A stretch of DNA of 64,000 nucleotides from Paracoccus alcaliphilus. Lineage in GTDB: Bacteria; Pseudomonadota; Alphaproteobacteria; Rhodobacterales; Rhodobacteraceae. Location: contig NZ_CP067126.1 of assembly GCF_028553725.1 (NCBI RefSeq), positions 124,001 through 188,000 of the forward strand. Direction: 5' to 3'. Positions 36,601 through 46,197 of the stretch are shown here, in pieces. The notes beneath the pieces are model-generated. The model made no database searches and had not been told where the DNA came from. It was given only the letters and a program-made list of their open reading frames with translations. A program made the position numbers and the translations under genes. Each line of letters starts with the position of its first letter. The stretch's first letter is position 1.

Positions 36601-37943
36601 TCGCTGGTCAGACAGCGCAGATCGAGGATCAGCGCCCCGTCACGGATATGGCCGATGACGGGAACCGGCGCGGCGCGCAGCCGGGCAGACAACCGGTCGG
36701 GCGCATCGCCGCCGGTGCCGGTCAGCCGCAGCCCGGCGCTGGGAATGGTATCGACCGGCAACGCGCCCGAGCCGATCTGGCTGGCGCAATCGCAGATGGC
36801 GGCGTCAAAGCCCCATTCCGCGACGATCCGCGCCACCTGCGGCTGCAACCGCGCTGCCTGCGCGACGATATCGGCTTGCGGGCGCGACAGCATGCGCAAG
36901 GTCGGCAGCCGTTCCAGCAGCGTGTCGGGATCGCGATAGAGGCGCAGCGTGGCCTCCAATGCCGCGATGCGGATCTTGTCCAGCCGGATGGCGCGTTTCA
37001 GCGGGTTCTTGTTGATCCGCGCGATCAGGTCCTTGCGGCCGACGACGAAACCCGCCTGAGGGCCGCCCAGCAGCTTGTCGCCCGAAAACGTGACCAGATC
37101 GGCGCCCTCGGCCACCGCCTCGGCCACGGTCGGTTCGCGCCGCAGCCCGATGCGCGACAGGTCCAGCAGAGATCCCGCGCCCAGATCGTTCAGCAGCGGC
37201 ACCCCGGCCTTGCGGGCGATTTCGGACAGGCGCGGGGCAGGGACCTCGGCGGTGAAGCCCTCGATGCGGTAATTCGAGGTATGGACCTTGAGGATCACCC
37301 CTGTTTCGGGCGTGATCGCGGCCTCGTAGTCGCGCGGATGGGTGCGGTTGGTGGTGCCGACCTCGACCAGTTTTGTTCCGGCGCGGGACATGATGTCGGG
37401 CATGCGGAAGGCGCCGCCGATCTCGATCAGCTCGCCGCGCGACACGATGGCCTCGCGGTCCTGACCCAGCGTATTCAGCGCGATCAGCACGGCGGCGGCG
37501 TTGTTGTTGACGATGGTGGCGTCCTCGGCCCCGGTCAACTCGCACAGCAACCCGCGCAGATGGTCGTCGCGCTGGCCGCGCGCGCCGCCATCCAGATCGA
37601 ATTCCAGCGCCAGCGGATGGGCCATGGCAGTGCTGGCGGCGCGGATCGCCTGTTCGGCCAGAATCGCGCGGCCCAGATTGGTATGCAGCACCGTGCCCGT
37701 CAGGTTCAGCACCGGCCGCAGCCCGGAGCGGCTGGCGGCGTCCAGATCCGCCGCCACCGCCGCCGCGATCCCGGCGGCGACATCCGCGCCATCCGCCCCG
37801 GCGGCGATCTCGGCCCGCGCGGCGTCCAGCCGGGCCCGCAGCGCCAGCAGCGTGGCGGTGCGGCCATGCTGCGCGGTCAATGCCTGCCCGGCATCCGTCA
37901 GCAGAAACTGATCGACCGAGGGAAGCGCGCGAAAACCATCCAT
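36567..37943 (-). CDS. selA: L-seryl-tRNA(Sec) selenium transferase SelA
   Basis: 458 residues, standard SelA size. The N-terminal LPSVDQFLLTDAGQAL and the GTVLHTNLGRAIL block are conserved, and the PLP lysine is predicted at residue 290 in TFSGDKLLGGPQAG. It converts Ser-tRNA(Sec) to Sec-tRNA(Sec). It overlaps the fdhE stop (TGATG), so it is co-translated with the formate dehydrogenase whose alpha subunit needs selenocysteine. selB, selC and selD are not in the window. Confidence 0.95.
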   Translation of the reverse strand: MDGFRALPSVDQFLLTDAGQALTAQHGRTATLLALRARLDAARAEIAAGADGADVAAGIAAAVAADLDAASRSGLRPVLNLTGTVLHTNLGRAILAEQAIRAASTAMAHPLALEFDLDGGARGQRDDHLRGLLCELTGAEDATIVNNNAAAVLIALNTLGQDREAIVSRGELIEIGGAFRMPDIMSRAGTKLVEVGTTNRTHPRDYEAAITPETGVILKVHTSNYRIEGFTAEVPAPRLSEIARKAGVPLLNDLGAGSLLDLSRIGLRREPTVAEAVAEGADLVTFSGDKLLGGPQAGFVVGRKDLIARINKNPLKRAIRLDKIRIAALEATLRLYRDPDTLLERLPTLRMLSRPQADIVAQAARLQPQVARIVAEWGFDAAICDCASQIGSGALPVDTIPSAGLRLTGTGGDAPDRLSARLRAAPVPVIGHIRDGALILDLRCLTSDQALLEALSAA

Positions 37944-38854
37944 CAATAACCTGCGAGAAACGGGTTGAAGCCACCCTTTCTGAATTCGGTCTCTTTCATC
38001 AGAATGTCCAGCCCCAGACTGCCGACATCATCGGCCACGGGTTCCAGACTGGCATTGCGAACCTGATAGAAGATCTTGACCCAGGACTTGCATTCCTTGC
38101 AGACCTCGGCCTTGACGGTCGCGTCGGTGGTTTCAGCCGAACGATAGGTCATGCCCCTGGTCGAGCCGCAGCACAGGCATTTCACCCGCACCTCGTTCCA
38201 CTGCGTATTGCAGCAGGCGCAGGTGGCATAGCGGATATTCTCGATCCCCTGCGCGCCCATGACGGACGAGGTGACGGGCCGTCCGCCGCAGGTCGGACAG
38301 GTGCCCACCCCCACCGGCACCAGCCGCTCGGCATCCAGCGTCGCGGCCAGCCGGGCCATATGCACCTGCACCGCGCAGGCCACGAACAGATGCGGCGCGG
38401 GGCTGTCTTCGGGGATGGTGTCGGACAGGATGTTTTCCAGCAGCCATTGCCGGTCGGCGTCATCGGCGGCGCGCACCGCGTTCAGGGCCAGCCGCGCCTC
38501 GTCGGGCATCTCCAGCTCCAGCGCGGCCTCGGTCAGCGCGGCCAGCGTATCGGCAAGGGCCGCGTCGTGCAGCATCGCCCGGCGGTCGATCGGCGGCATA
38601 TTGGCGGCGCGGGCCTGATCGCGGCGTGCGTCGGGCAACGGGGCAACCGGCGGCAGCGTCACCGCCAGACGCGCCTGAAGCCGCGACATATCGGCCAGAA
38701 AGCGCAGGTAGGGCGCCAGTTCGCTGGTTTCGGCCAGAAAGGCAAAGCGCTTGGCGCGGGTCTGGAACAGCTTGACCGGGTCGGGCAGAAAGGCCAGCGG
38801 CGCCTGCGGGACACCGCCGATCATCGAGGGGTCGGGTTGCAGATTATCGGTCAT
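37943..38854 (-). CDS. fdhE: Formate dehydrogenase accessory protein FdhE
   Basis: 303 residues. The C-terminal half carries paired CxxC iron-binding motifs (CPTCGG, CACCNTQW, CLCCGS, CKECKSW), the hallmark of FdhE. It assists assembly of the respiratory formate dehydrogenase. It lies between fdoI and selA in one operon. Confidence 0.95.
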   Translation of the reverse strand: MTDNLQPDPSMIGGVPQAPLAFLPDPVKLFQTRAKRFAFLAETSELAPYLRFLADMSRLQARLAVTLPPVAPLPDARRDQARAANMPPIDRRAMLHDAALADTLAALTEAALELEMPDEARLALNAVRAADDADRQWLLENILSDTIPEDSPAPHLFVACAVQVHMARLAATLDAERLVPVGVGTCPTCGGRPVTSSVMGAQGIENIRYATCACCNTQWNEVRVKCLCCGSTRGMTYRSAETTDATVKAEVCKECKSWVKIFYQVRNASLEPVADDVGSLGLDILMKETEFRKGGFNPFLAGY

Positions 38855-38897
38855 TCAATCCTCATCGGCGTGGGCAGGCCGGTTCATTCAATGCAGA

Positions 38898-38927
38898 CCG
38901 GACCCGACGCGGGGGCGAAGGGTCCGG
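38898..38927 (-). terminator. Hairpin between fdoI and fdhE
   Basis: CCGGACCC (38898-38905) pairs with GGGTCCGG (38920-38927), an 8-bp stem with a 14-nt loop in the 98-bp gap between structural and accessory genes. It could lower expression of fdhE and selA relative to fdoGHI. There is no T-run. Confidence 0.4.
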
Positions 38928-38952
38928 CCGTCTGTTGTCAGTGTGGTCACGC

Positions 38953-39663
38953 CTATTCTGACGGCCGGTCGGTCCCGCGTCCAGCCAGTTCACGCAGCCA
39001 TTTGCGGTGGTGACGGAAGGCCCAGCCGCCGGTCACCGTGCCACGGGTCATGGCGCGGATGGTGCCACGGGTCCAGATCGCCGCATAGACGTGGATGATG
39101 AAGATCAGGATCGACCCCACCGCCGCCATCGCATGGATCACCACCGCCACCCGGCGCACCGGAATCGAGGCGAAGAAGGGCGCGTAACCTTCCCACAGAT
39201 AGATATATTGTTCCCAAATCACGATCCCGCTGAGGATCATGGTCAGGATCAGGAAGGTCATGCCCCAGAACACCATTTTCTGACCGGCATTGTATTTGCC
39301 AAGCTCGGGCAGGTTTTCCTCGCGCGCCTGAATGACATCGCCGATCTTGCGGCTCCATTCCACATCCTCGCGGGCGGGCAGGTTCAGCCGCCACATCTGG
39401 ATGAACAGGCCGATGAAGCTGACGACCAGCACCAGACCGATGATCGGGTGCATCCAGCGGGCGTTCTGCCCGCCGCCGAACAGCCCCGTCATCCAGTAAA
39501 GCGACGGGTGAAAGAAGGCAAAGCCCGAGATCAGCAACAGGATCATGCAGATCGCCGTCAGCCAGTGATTGGCGCGGGTAAAGCCGCGATAGCGGTTCAC
39601 CAGCACCGGGTGTTTGGCCTCGATCCTGTCGCCGGGGGCGGAATAGACACGTTTGACAGCCAT
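38953..39663 (-). CDS. fdoI: Formate dehydrogenase cytochrome b556 subunit (gamma)
   Basis: 236 residues, four membrane helices. Heme-ligand histidines lie in RANHWLTAICM (helix 1), the WMHPIIG region and VVIHAMAAVGSILIFIIHVY (last helices). It anchors the complex and passes electrons to quinone. ATG 39663 overlaps the fdoH stop by one base (TGATG). Confidence 0.94.
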   Translation of the reverse strand: MAVKRVYSAPGDRIEAKHPVLVNRYRGFTRANHWLTAICMILLLISGFAFFHPSLYWMTGLFGGGQNARWMHPIIGLVLVVSFIGLFIQMWRLNLPAREDVEWSRKIGDVIQAREENLPELGKYNAGQKMVFWGMTFLILTMILSGIVIWEQYIYLWEGYAPFFASIPVRRVAVVIHAMAAVGSILIFIIHVYAAIWTRGTIRAMTRGTVTGGWAFRHHRKWLRELAGRGTDRPSE

Positions 39664-40646
39664 CACGCCCCCCTCTCGTCATCGTGGTCGGACGCTTCGA
39701 CCAGTTCCTCGGCCTCATGCTCTTCTTCGGCACTGACCTCGTTGGCGCGTGCCAACAGGCCATGCAGCACCGCGCCCGCCGCCGCCAGACCGGCCGCTGC
39801 CAGACCGACAGTCTTGGCCGGGCCCTTCCAGCCTTCGACCAGCGGAGATATCCGCGGATCATCCGGCAATCCGGCATAAAGCGAGGGCTGGTCGGCATGG
39901 TGCAGCACATACATCACATGCGTGCCGCCGACGCCTTCGGGATCGTAAAGCCCGGCATTGTCATAGCCGCGCGATTTCAGATCGGCGATGCGGCCTTCGG
40001 CATGGGTGATCATGTCCTCCTTGGTGCCGAAGACGATGGCCTGCGTGGGACAGGCCTTGGCGCAGGCCGGCCCCTGACCCACGGCGACGCGGTCCGAGCA
40101 GAGCGTGCATTTCTTCGACACATGCGCGGTCTTCGAGATGCGCGGGATGTCGAAGGGGCAGCCCTTCACGCAATAGCCACAGCCGATGCAGTTGTCCGAG
40201 ATGAAATCGACGATGCCGTTGGTGTACTGCACGATCGCGCCGGGGGCCGGGCAGGCCTTCAGGCAGCCCGGATCCTCGCAATGCATGCAGCCGTCCTTGC
40301 GGATCAGCCATTCCAGATCGTTGGTCACCGGGTTTTCATATTCGGTGAACCGCATCAGCGTGTACATCTCGGGCGTCAGATCATGCGGGTTGTCATAGAC
40401 CCCGACATTCTCCTCGATCGCGGGATGGGTGTCGTTCCACTCGACACAAGCGGTCTGGCAGGCCTTGCAGCCGATGCATTTGGACACATCGATCAGTTTG
40501 GCCAGCTTGGTCAACTCGCGATCCGGCGTGGGTTGGGTGGTTGTGGCCGAGACGCGCATGACATCGCGCGCCCCGAAATTGGCCTCCATCGGCTGAACCG
40601 GAGGGTTCGCGACGGCGGTGGTGGGGAAGTCGGCTGTGTTGGTCAT
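39663..40646 (-). CDS. fdoH: Formate dehydrogenase iron-sulfur subunit (beta)
   Basis: 327 residues. Four ferredoxin-like cysteine clusters are visible ([42 protein letters not shown]...CAKAC). A short hydrophobic segment near residue 285 ([16 protein letters not shown]) is the membrane anchor. It relays electrons from FdoG to FdoI. It starts with an ATGA overlap on fdoG. Confidence 0.95.
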   Translation of the reverse strand: MTNTADFPTTAVANPPVQPMEANFGARDVMRVSATTTQPTPDRELTKLAKLIDVSKCIGCKACQTACVEWNDTHPAIEENVGVYDNPHDLTPEMYTLMRFTEYENPVTNDLEWLIRKDGCMHCEDPGCLKACPAPGAIVQYTNGIVDFISDNCIGCGYCVKGCPFDIPRISKTAHVSKKCTLCSDRVAVGQGPACAKACPTQAIVFGTKEDMITHAEGRIADLKSRGYDNAGLYDPEGVGGTHVMYVLHHADQPSLYAGLPDDPRISPLVEGWKGPAKTVGLAAAGLAAAGAVLHGLLARANEVSAEEEHEAEELVEASDHDDERGA

Positions 40647-43600
40647 GCCACCGGCTCCTCTGCGGGTTCGATATTCACAAGGAAGGCCTTGAATTCGGGG
40701 GTGTTGATATTGGCATCACCCACGAACGGCCCCAGCGTATTCGGGCCGAAGCCCTTGCGCGCGGCGCCCTTGAAGCCCCAGTGGATCGGTATCCCCACGA
40801 CATGGACCTGCTTGCCGTCACAGGCCAGCGGACGGATCCGCCGGGTGACGACCGCCTTGGCCCAGATCTGACCGCGCTTGGACCAGACGCGCACCCGGCC
40901 ACCCTTGCGGATGCCCCGTTCGGCGGCCAGTTCCTCGCTGATTTCCACGAAGAACTCGGGCTGCGTCACCGCATTGGTGACGTTGTGCTTGGTCCAATAG
41001 TGGAAATGCTCGGTCAGGCGATAGGACGTCGCGACGAAGGGGAATTCGTCACTGGTGCCCAGCTGCGCCACGTCACCTTCGAACATCCGGGCAACGGGGT
41101 TGCCGCGCATGCCGGGGTTAAGCGGATTGGCCACCGGGCTTTCAAACGGCTCCATATGGGTCGGGAAAGGCCCGTCCCGCATGAGACGCCGCGAGAAGAA
41201 CCGGCTGGTGCCCTCGGGGTTCATGATGAACGGCCCGACCTCGCGTGGATTGGCGGTGACGGCGATGTCGGGCACGTCGTTGCCGACCCAGCGTTCGCCA
41301 TCCCATTCGATCAGCGTCCGGCTGGGATCCCAGGGCTTGCCGTCGATATCGCAAGAGGCCCGGTTATACAGCACGCGGCGGTTCGCGGGCCAAGAGAAGG
41401 ACCAGTTCAGATAGGTGCCCATGCCCGACGGGTCGCTGTTGTCGCGACGCGCCATCATGTTGCCATCCTTGGTCCAGCAACCGGTATAGATCCAGCAGGC
41501 GCCGGTGGTGGTGCCATCGTCGCGCATCTCGCCGAAGCCAGACAATTGCTGGCCGGCTTCGAGGATCTTCTTGCCGGGTTCCTCGGGGTCGAAGACATCG
41601 ACCAGCGCCCGCCCGTTCAGCTCCATCGCCAGTTCTGCCGGGCTGGGATGCAGCGGGTCCTCATAGCTCCAGTCCAGGTTCAGAACCTGCTCGGGTGCCT
41701 TGCCGCCCTCTTCCTCATAAAGCTTGCGCACGCGCTGATAGATATTCGCCATGATGGCGATATCGGTCTTGGCGCTGCCCGGAGGTGTCACCCCCGCCCA
41801 GTGCCATTGCAGCCACCGGCCCGAGTTCACCGTGGCGCCTTCGTCCTCGGCAAAGCAGGTGGTAGGCAGCTCCAGCACCTCGGTCTGGATCGAGGCGGTA
41901 TCCACATCGTTGTGGATGCCGTGATTTTCCCAGAACGACGCGGTTTCGGTCTCCAGCGGGTCCATCACCACCAGCAGCTTCAGCTTCGAGAAGGCCTCGG
42001 TCAGCTTGCCCCGGTTGGGGAAGGCGAGGATCGGGTTGAAACCCTGACAGAAATAGACGTTCACCTCGCCCTTCGACATCATGTCGAACATGCGCAGGCC
42101 GTCATATTCCGCGATGTCCAGCTTGGGCAGCCAGTCATAGCCCCAGCCGTTTTCGGCCGTGGCATTATCGCCCCACAGCGTCTTGAGGAAACTGACCATG
42201 AACTTGTTATAGTTCTGCCAGTAGCTCATCTGGTTGGGCCGCAGCGGCTGGTTGCCACGGGTGGACATATAGGTCTCGAAATCGACCTCGTTCTCGCGTG
42301 GCATGGCCAGATAGCCCGGCGCAAGGTTCGACATCAGGCCGACATCGGTCAGACCCTGAATGTTCGAATGCCCGCGCAGTGCGTTCATGCCGCCGCCCGG
42401 AACGCCGATATTGCCCAGCAACAGCTGCAACATCGCCATGCCGCGGATGTTCTGCGACCCCTTGGAATGCTGTGTCCAGCCAAGCGCATACATCGAGGTC
42501 ATGGTCTTGGTGGGCGTCGAGCATTCGCCGATCATCTCGCAGATCTTCAGGAAACGATCCTTCGGCGTTCCGCAGACATTCTCGACGAATTCGGGCGTAT
42601 AGACATCGACATGCGCCTTGAGCAACTGCCAGACGCAGCGCGGATGCTGCAAGGTCTCGTCGTTGACGACATAGCCGTCATCGCCCAACTCGTATTCCCA
42701 ACTGGTCTGGTCATAGCTGCGGGTTTCTTCGTCATAGCCGGTGAACATGCCGTCCTGCCAGCCGAAATCCGCACGCACCAGATAGCCGACATTGGTATAG
42801 TTGCGGACATAGTCCCACTGCACCTTGTCGTTCTCGATGCACCAGCGGATCACCCCCATCAGGAAGGCGATGTCCGTACCGGGGCGGATCGGGGCATAGT
42901 AATCCGACACGGAAGCCGAGCGGTTGAAGCGCGGGTCCACGACGATCAGTTTGGCACCGCGATGGTGCTTGGCCTCTGTCACCCATTTGAAGCCGCAGGG
43001 ATGCGCTTCAGCAGCGTTGCCGCCCATGATGACAACGAGGTCGGTATTCTTGATATCGGTCCAGGAGTTCGTCATCGCTCCACGGCCAAATGTCGGGCCC
43101 AAACTGGACACCGTGGGGCCGTGTCAGACGCGCGCCTGGTTGTCGAATCCTACGATCCCGAGCGAGCGGACCACTTTCCAGGTCGCCCATGCGGTTTCAT
43201 TGGTGGTGGCCGATGCGGCCAGAAAACCGGTCGTGGTCAGACGGTTGACGGGCGTGCCCTTGTCATCCGTCTCGATCAGGTTGGCATCGCGGTCGTCCTT
43301 GATGGCGCGGGCGATCTTGTCGAACGCCTCATCCCACGAGATTTCCTCGAACCGGTCCGAACCCGGCGCGCGATAGCGCGGATGCGTCAGCCGGGTTTCC
43401 GCGTTGACATAGCTTTTCAGCGCAGAGCCCTTGGGGCAAAGCGTGCCACGGTTGGTCGGGTGGTCGGCATCGCCTTCGATGTGGATCAACTCTGCCTTCT
43501 CGCCGGCGTTCAGATCGCCATTGGAATACATGATGATCCCACAGGCGACCGAGCAGTAAGTGCAGATGTTGCGGGTTTCGGTGGTGGTGGCCAGTTTGAA

Positions 43601-43723
43601 GCTGCGCACATGCGCAGCCACCTGAGCCTCTGCCTGCCCGAAGCCCATGGCTCCAAGCGTGGTCGCCGCCGCCCCCGCCCCCGCAAGCCGCAGAAATCCG
43701 CGGCGCGAAAGGTCGATATTCAT
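40643..43723 (-). CDS. fdoG: Formate dehydrogenase alpha subunit, selenocysteine-containing
   Basis: 1026 residues read as one gene through an in-frame UGA at 43124-43126, giving Sec200 in QARV-U-HGPTV. The twin-arginine leader [10 protein letters not shown] (about 6-15) directs export. CTYCSVACG and LCPKG cysteines bind the first Fe-S cluster, and the rest is the molybdopterin domain. Start ATG 43723 has a perfect AGGAGGT. selA at the end of the operon and a SECIS-like hairpin right after the UGA support readthrough. It oxidises formate in the periplasm, feeding the quinone pool through FdoH and FdoI. Confidence 0.95.
43081..43123 (-). promoter_or_regulatory. SECIS-like element after the fdoG UGA
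   Basis: In the mRNA, CACGGCC follows the UGA directly (43123-43117) and GGCCGUG lies 29 nt further (43087-43081), a perfect 7-bp lower stem with a partly paired interior. Bacterial SECIS hairpins sit immediately 3' of the UGA in this way and bind SelB. The sequence also encodes conserved protein, so the pairing is constrained by both. Confidence 0.75.
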
Positions 43724-43907
43724 GGGACCTCCTTCGTACCTGTCGTCAAGATGGGTAAGACTATCGTCGCCCTTTCCTTGGGCATAAGTCAAGGATCAAG
43801 CAGGCAGATCGTTTTTTTTCCGTAACTTATCCGTGTATGCCACTGCATGTCCAAGCAAGTGTTGAATTTGAACAATTGGTCGGAATTCTGGTGATTCTGA
43901 CGGGCTG

Positions 43908-43925
43908 TGATGCAAAGTCGCATCA
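43908..43925. promoter_or_regulatory. Palindrome upstream of fdoG
   Basis: TGATGC-AAAGTC-GCATCA is a perfect inverted repeat 34 bp after the cbiZ-like stop and about 185 bp before fdoG. It may be an operator for the fdh operon or a weak terminator for the upstream unit. The roughly 235-bp gap holds no gene. Confidence 0.35.
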
Positions 43926-43958
43926 TGGCAAGGGTTTGCGCGCAATTGGCTGCACGGA

Positions 43959-44615
43959 TCAGGCATCATTCAGCCGGTTGCCGTGAACCCCGATCCATGC
44001 CTGTGCGCCCCGATGCACCGCGTCATAGGTCGCGCGCCCCAGATCGCGCCCCAATCGGGTATGCTTTCCGGCAAAGGTTTTCGGGCCGGAATCGCAGGCC
44101 AGCGCGATGCAATCGGTGCCGGTTCCGGTCGCAAAACCGCTGCCGATCCGCAGCCCGCAATCGAGGATCGCCGCCGTTCGTGCCTCGGCGGCGATGGTCA
44201 GGGCCTCGATCATGGCGGCGTCGGTCAGGCCGTCCTCGATCAGCAACGCAAGATTGATCGTGCCCCAGCCCTTGCGCGGGGTGTCGCGGTGATGGCCGAC
44301 CCGCTCGGCATTGCCCAGCCCGACCGTCGCCAGACAGGTGACCGCGCCGACCCGCGCCTGTTGCAGATGGCCAAGGTCGCGCGAGGTCATCATCGCCACG
44401 TCACCGGCATGTCCGATCCGCGAAAGTTCTGCCGCCAGCCAGTCGCAGGCGTCAAACCCCGGCGTCAGATCGGCATCACGCACCTGACGCCACAGCAGAT
44501 GCCGGGCATCGACCAGCCCCGGCCGGTGCGGCGCGAAGGACAGCACCCGCCGCATCCGCCCCAGATCGACGATCAGCCACGGATCGCAGGTCCGCCATGA
44601 CGGCGCGTCGGTCAA
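43959..44615 (-). CDS. CbiZ-family adenosylcobinamide amidohydrolase-like protein
   Basis: About 218 residues. CbiZ blocks include TCLATVGLGNAERVGH, TINLALLIEDGLTDAAMIEA, the EART helix and FATGTGTDCIAL. CbiZ removes the aminopropanol side chain of adenosylcobinamide in archaeal-type cobinamide salvage. The best start is TTG 44615, overlapping the permease stop (TTGA); no in-frame ATG sits near the family N-terminus. It is the last gene of an SsuABC-like transporter operon, not a BtuFCD one, so a different amide substrate is possible. Confidence 0.8.
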   Translation of the reverse strand: MTDAPSWRTCDPWLIVDLGRMRRVLSFAPHRPGLVDARHLLWRQVRDADLTPGFDACDWLAAELSRIGHAGDVAMMTSRDLGHLQQARVGAVTCLATVGLGNAERVGHHRDTPRKGWGTINLALLIEDGLTDAAMIEALTIAAEARTAAILDCGLRIGSGFATGTGTDCIALACDSGPKTFAGKHTRLGRDLGRATYDAVHRGAQAWIGVHGNRLNDA

Positions 44616-45376
44616 TTCGGGGCGCGCTCGGCCCAGCCCGCAAAGATCCGCTCCAGCGCGACCACGGCGTAGTAGAGGACGATCCCCAGAAAGGCGAGCG
44701 CGATCAGGACCGCGAACATCAGGGGATAGTCGCTGTTGATCTGTCCCGACAGGAACAACGCGCCAAGGCCGCGCCCATGCGGAGAGACGATTTCGACCAG
44801 ATTGGTGCCGATGAAGGCCAAGGTGACCGAAACCTTCAGCGCGCCGAAAAATTCTGGCAGGGTCTTGGGCAGGGCGATCTTGCGGAAGATGGTCAGCTTT
44901 GACGCCCCCAGCGCCGCAAGGATGTCGCGATATTCGGGCTCCAGCGTGGACAGGCCGATGCCGACCGACACGGCGATGGGAAAGAACGAGATCATGAAGG
45001 CCATCAGCACCGTGTTCAGGTCGTGCTGGCCAATGAAAATCAGCGCGATCACCGGCACCAGCGTCGCCTTGGGGATGGCGTTGAAGCCGACCAGCAGCGG
45101 ATACAGCCCCTCGCGCGCGATGCGGGAAAAGCCCATGACCATGCCAAGGGCGGTGCCGAAGATCACCGCAAGGCCAAGGCCCAGAACCGTGCGCCACAGC
45201 GTCTGCCAGCCCATGTCGATGAACATGGTGCGGAACTTCCAGAAGGCGGCGGGCAGATCGGACGGCGCCGCCATCTTGTAGGTCGGCCAGCCATTGATCC
45301 AGACGACGAACTCCCACAGCGCCAGAAAGACGGCGATGGCCGCCAGCGGAACGGCGATCTTCTGAAAACTTTCCAT
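44612..45376 (-). CDS. ABC transporter permease (SsuC/TauC/ThiX type)
   Basis: 254 residues with six hydrophobic helices and an EAA loop (ILAALGASKLTIFRKIALPK, around residues 149-168). It belongs to the family transporting sulfonates, taurine, nitrate or pyrimidine precursors. The start overlaps the ATPase stop (TGATG). It works with the neighbouring ATPase and THI5-like binding protein. Confidence 0.9.
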   Translation of the reverse strand: MESFQKIAVPLAAIAVFLALWEFVVWINGWPTYKMAAPSDLPAAFWKFRTMFIDMGWQTLWRTVLGLGLAVIFGTALGMVMGFSRIAREGLYPLLVGFNAIPKATLVPVIALIFIGQHDLNTVLMAFMISFFPIAVSVGIGLSTLEPEYRDILAALGASKLTIFRKIALPKTLPEFFGALKVSVTLAFIGTNLVEIVSPHGRGLGALFLSGQINSDYPLMFAVLIALAFLGIVLYYAVVALERIFAGWAERAPN

Positions 45377-46197
45377 CAATGCACCTCGCCGTCGCGGCCC
45401 TGCGCGATACGGATCTGATCGCGCAGCACATGCAGCATCTCGACCGCCTTCGGCTCATAGAGGATGTCGATGCTGCGATCGGCGGGCAGATCGACATTCA
45501 GCACAAATTGCGTGTGGGCAGGGCGGCCCGACAGCACCACCACCTGATCGCCCAGAAAGACGCTTTCGCGCAGGTCGTGGGTGATCAGCACGCAGGTGAA
45601 ACTTTCGGCGGCGCGCAGGTCGCGCATCGTCTGCCACAGATCCTCGCGGGTGAAATTGTCCAGCGCACCGAAGGGTTCGTCCATGATCAGCACGCTGGGT
45701 TTGTGGACGATGGCGCGGCACAGGCTGGCGCGCTGGCGCATCCCGCCCGACAACTCGGACGGGCGCTTGTTCTCGAATCCGTTCAGCCCGACCATGTCCA
45801 GCAGATGCATGGCCCGGTCGTGCGCCTGCGCCCTGGTCGTCTTTGGCGCGACGATTTCCAGCGGCAGGGTCACGTTGTCGATGATCGTGCGCCATTCCAG
45901 CAGGACCGGGTTCTGGAACGCCATGCCCACGGTCTTGCGCGGGCTGGTCACCTTCTGCCCCTCCAGCCAGACCTCGCCGCTGGCGGGCTTCATCAGCCCC
46001 GAGATCAGCCGCGTCAGGGTGGATTTGCCGCAGCCCGAGGGGCCGACGACGGCGCAGAACTCTCCCTTGGGGATCGAGATATCCAGCCCGTCCAGCACCG
46101 GCAACGGCCCCTGTCGCGTTTGATAGGCGTGGCTGACGCCCTTGATTTCGATCAGATCCTGCATCCGTCCGGGTCCGCCCGCTGCCTTGCCTGTCAC
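45376..46197 (-). CDS. ABC transporter ATPase (SsuB/TauB type)
   Basis: 273 residues: Walker A GPSGCGKSTL, signature [15 protein letters not shown], Walker B VLIMDEPFGALD, then the H-loop ITHDLRES. GTG 46197 overlaps the binding-protein stop (GTGA); an internal ATG at 46164 is an alternative. Energises the SsuC-like permease. Confidence 0.92.
   Translation of the reverse strand: MTGKAAGGPGRMQDLIEIKGVSHAYQTRQGPLPVLDGLDISIPKGEFCAVVGPSGCGKSTLTRLISGLMKPASGEVWLEGQKVTSPRKTVGMAFQNPVLLEWRTIIDNVTLPLEIVAPKTTRAQAHDRAMHLLDMVGLNGFENKRPSELSGGMRQRASLCRAIVHKPSVLIMDEPFGALDNFTREDLWQTMRDLRAAESFTCVLITHDLRESVFLGDQVVVLSGRPAHTQFVLNVDLPADRSIDILYEPKAVEMLHVLRDQIRIAQGRDGEVH

Noticed and set aside
43124..43126. Frameshift or nonsense mutation splitting fdoG into two genes
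   Set aside because: The UGA is in the conserved selenocysteine context with a SECIS-like stem, and selA is in the same operon.
40781..43825. 1014-codon open frame on the plus strand
   Set aside because: Antisense shadow of fdoG, crossing both the Sec codon and the gene start; no family features.
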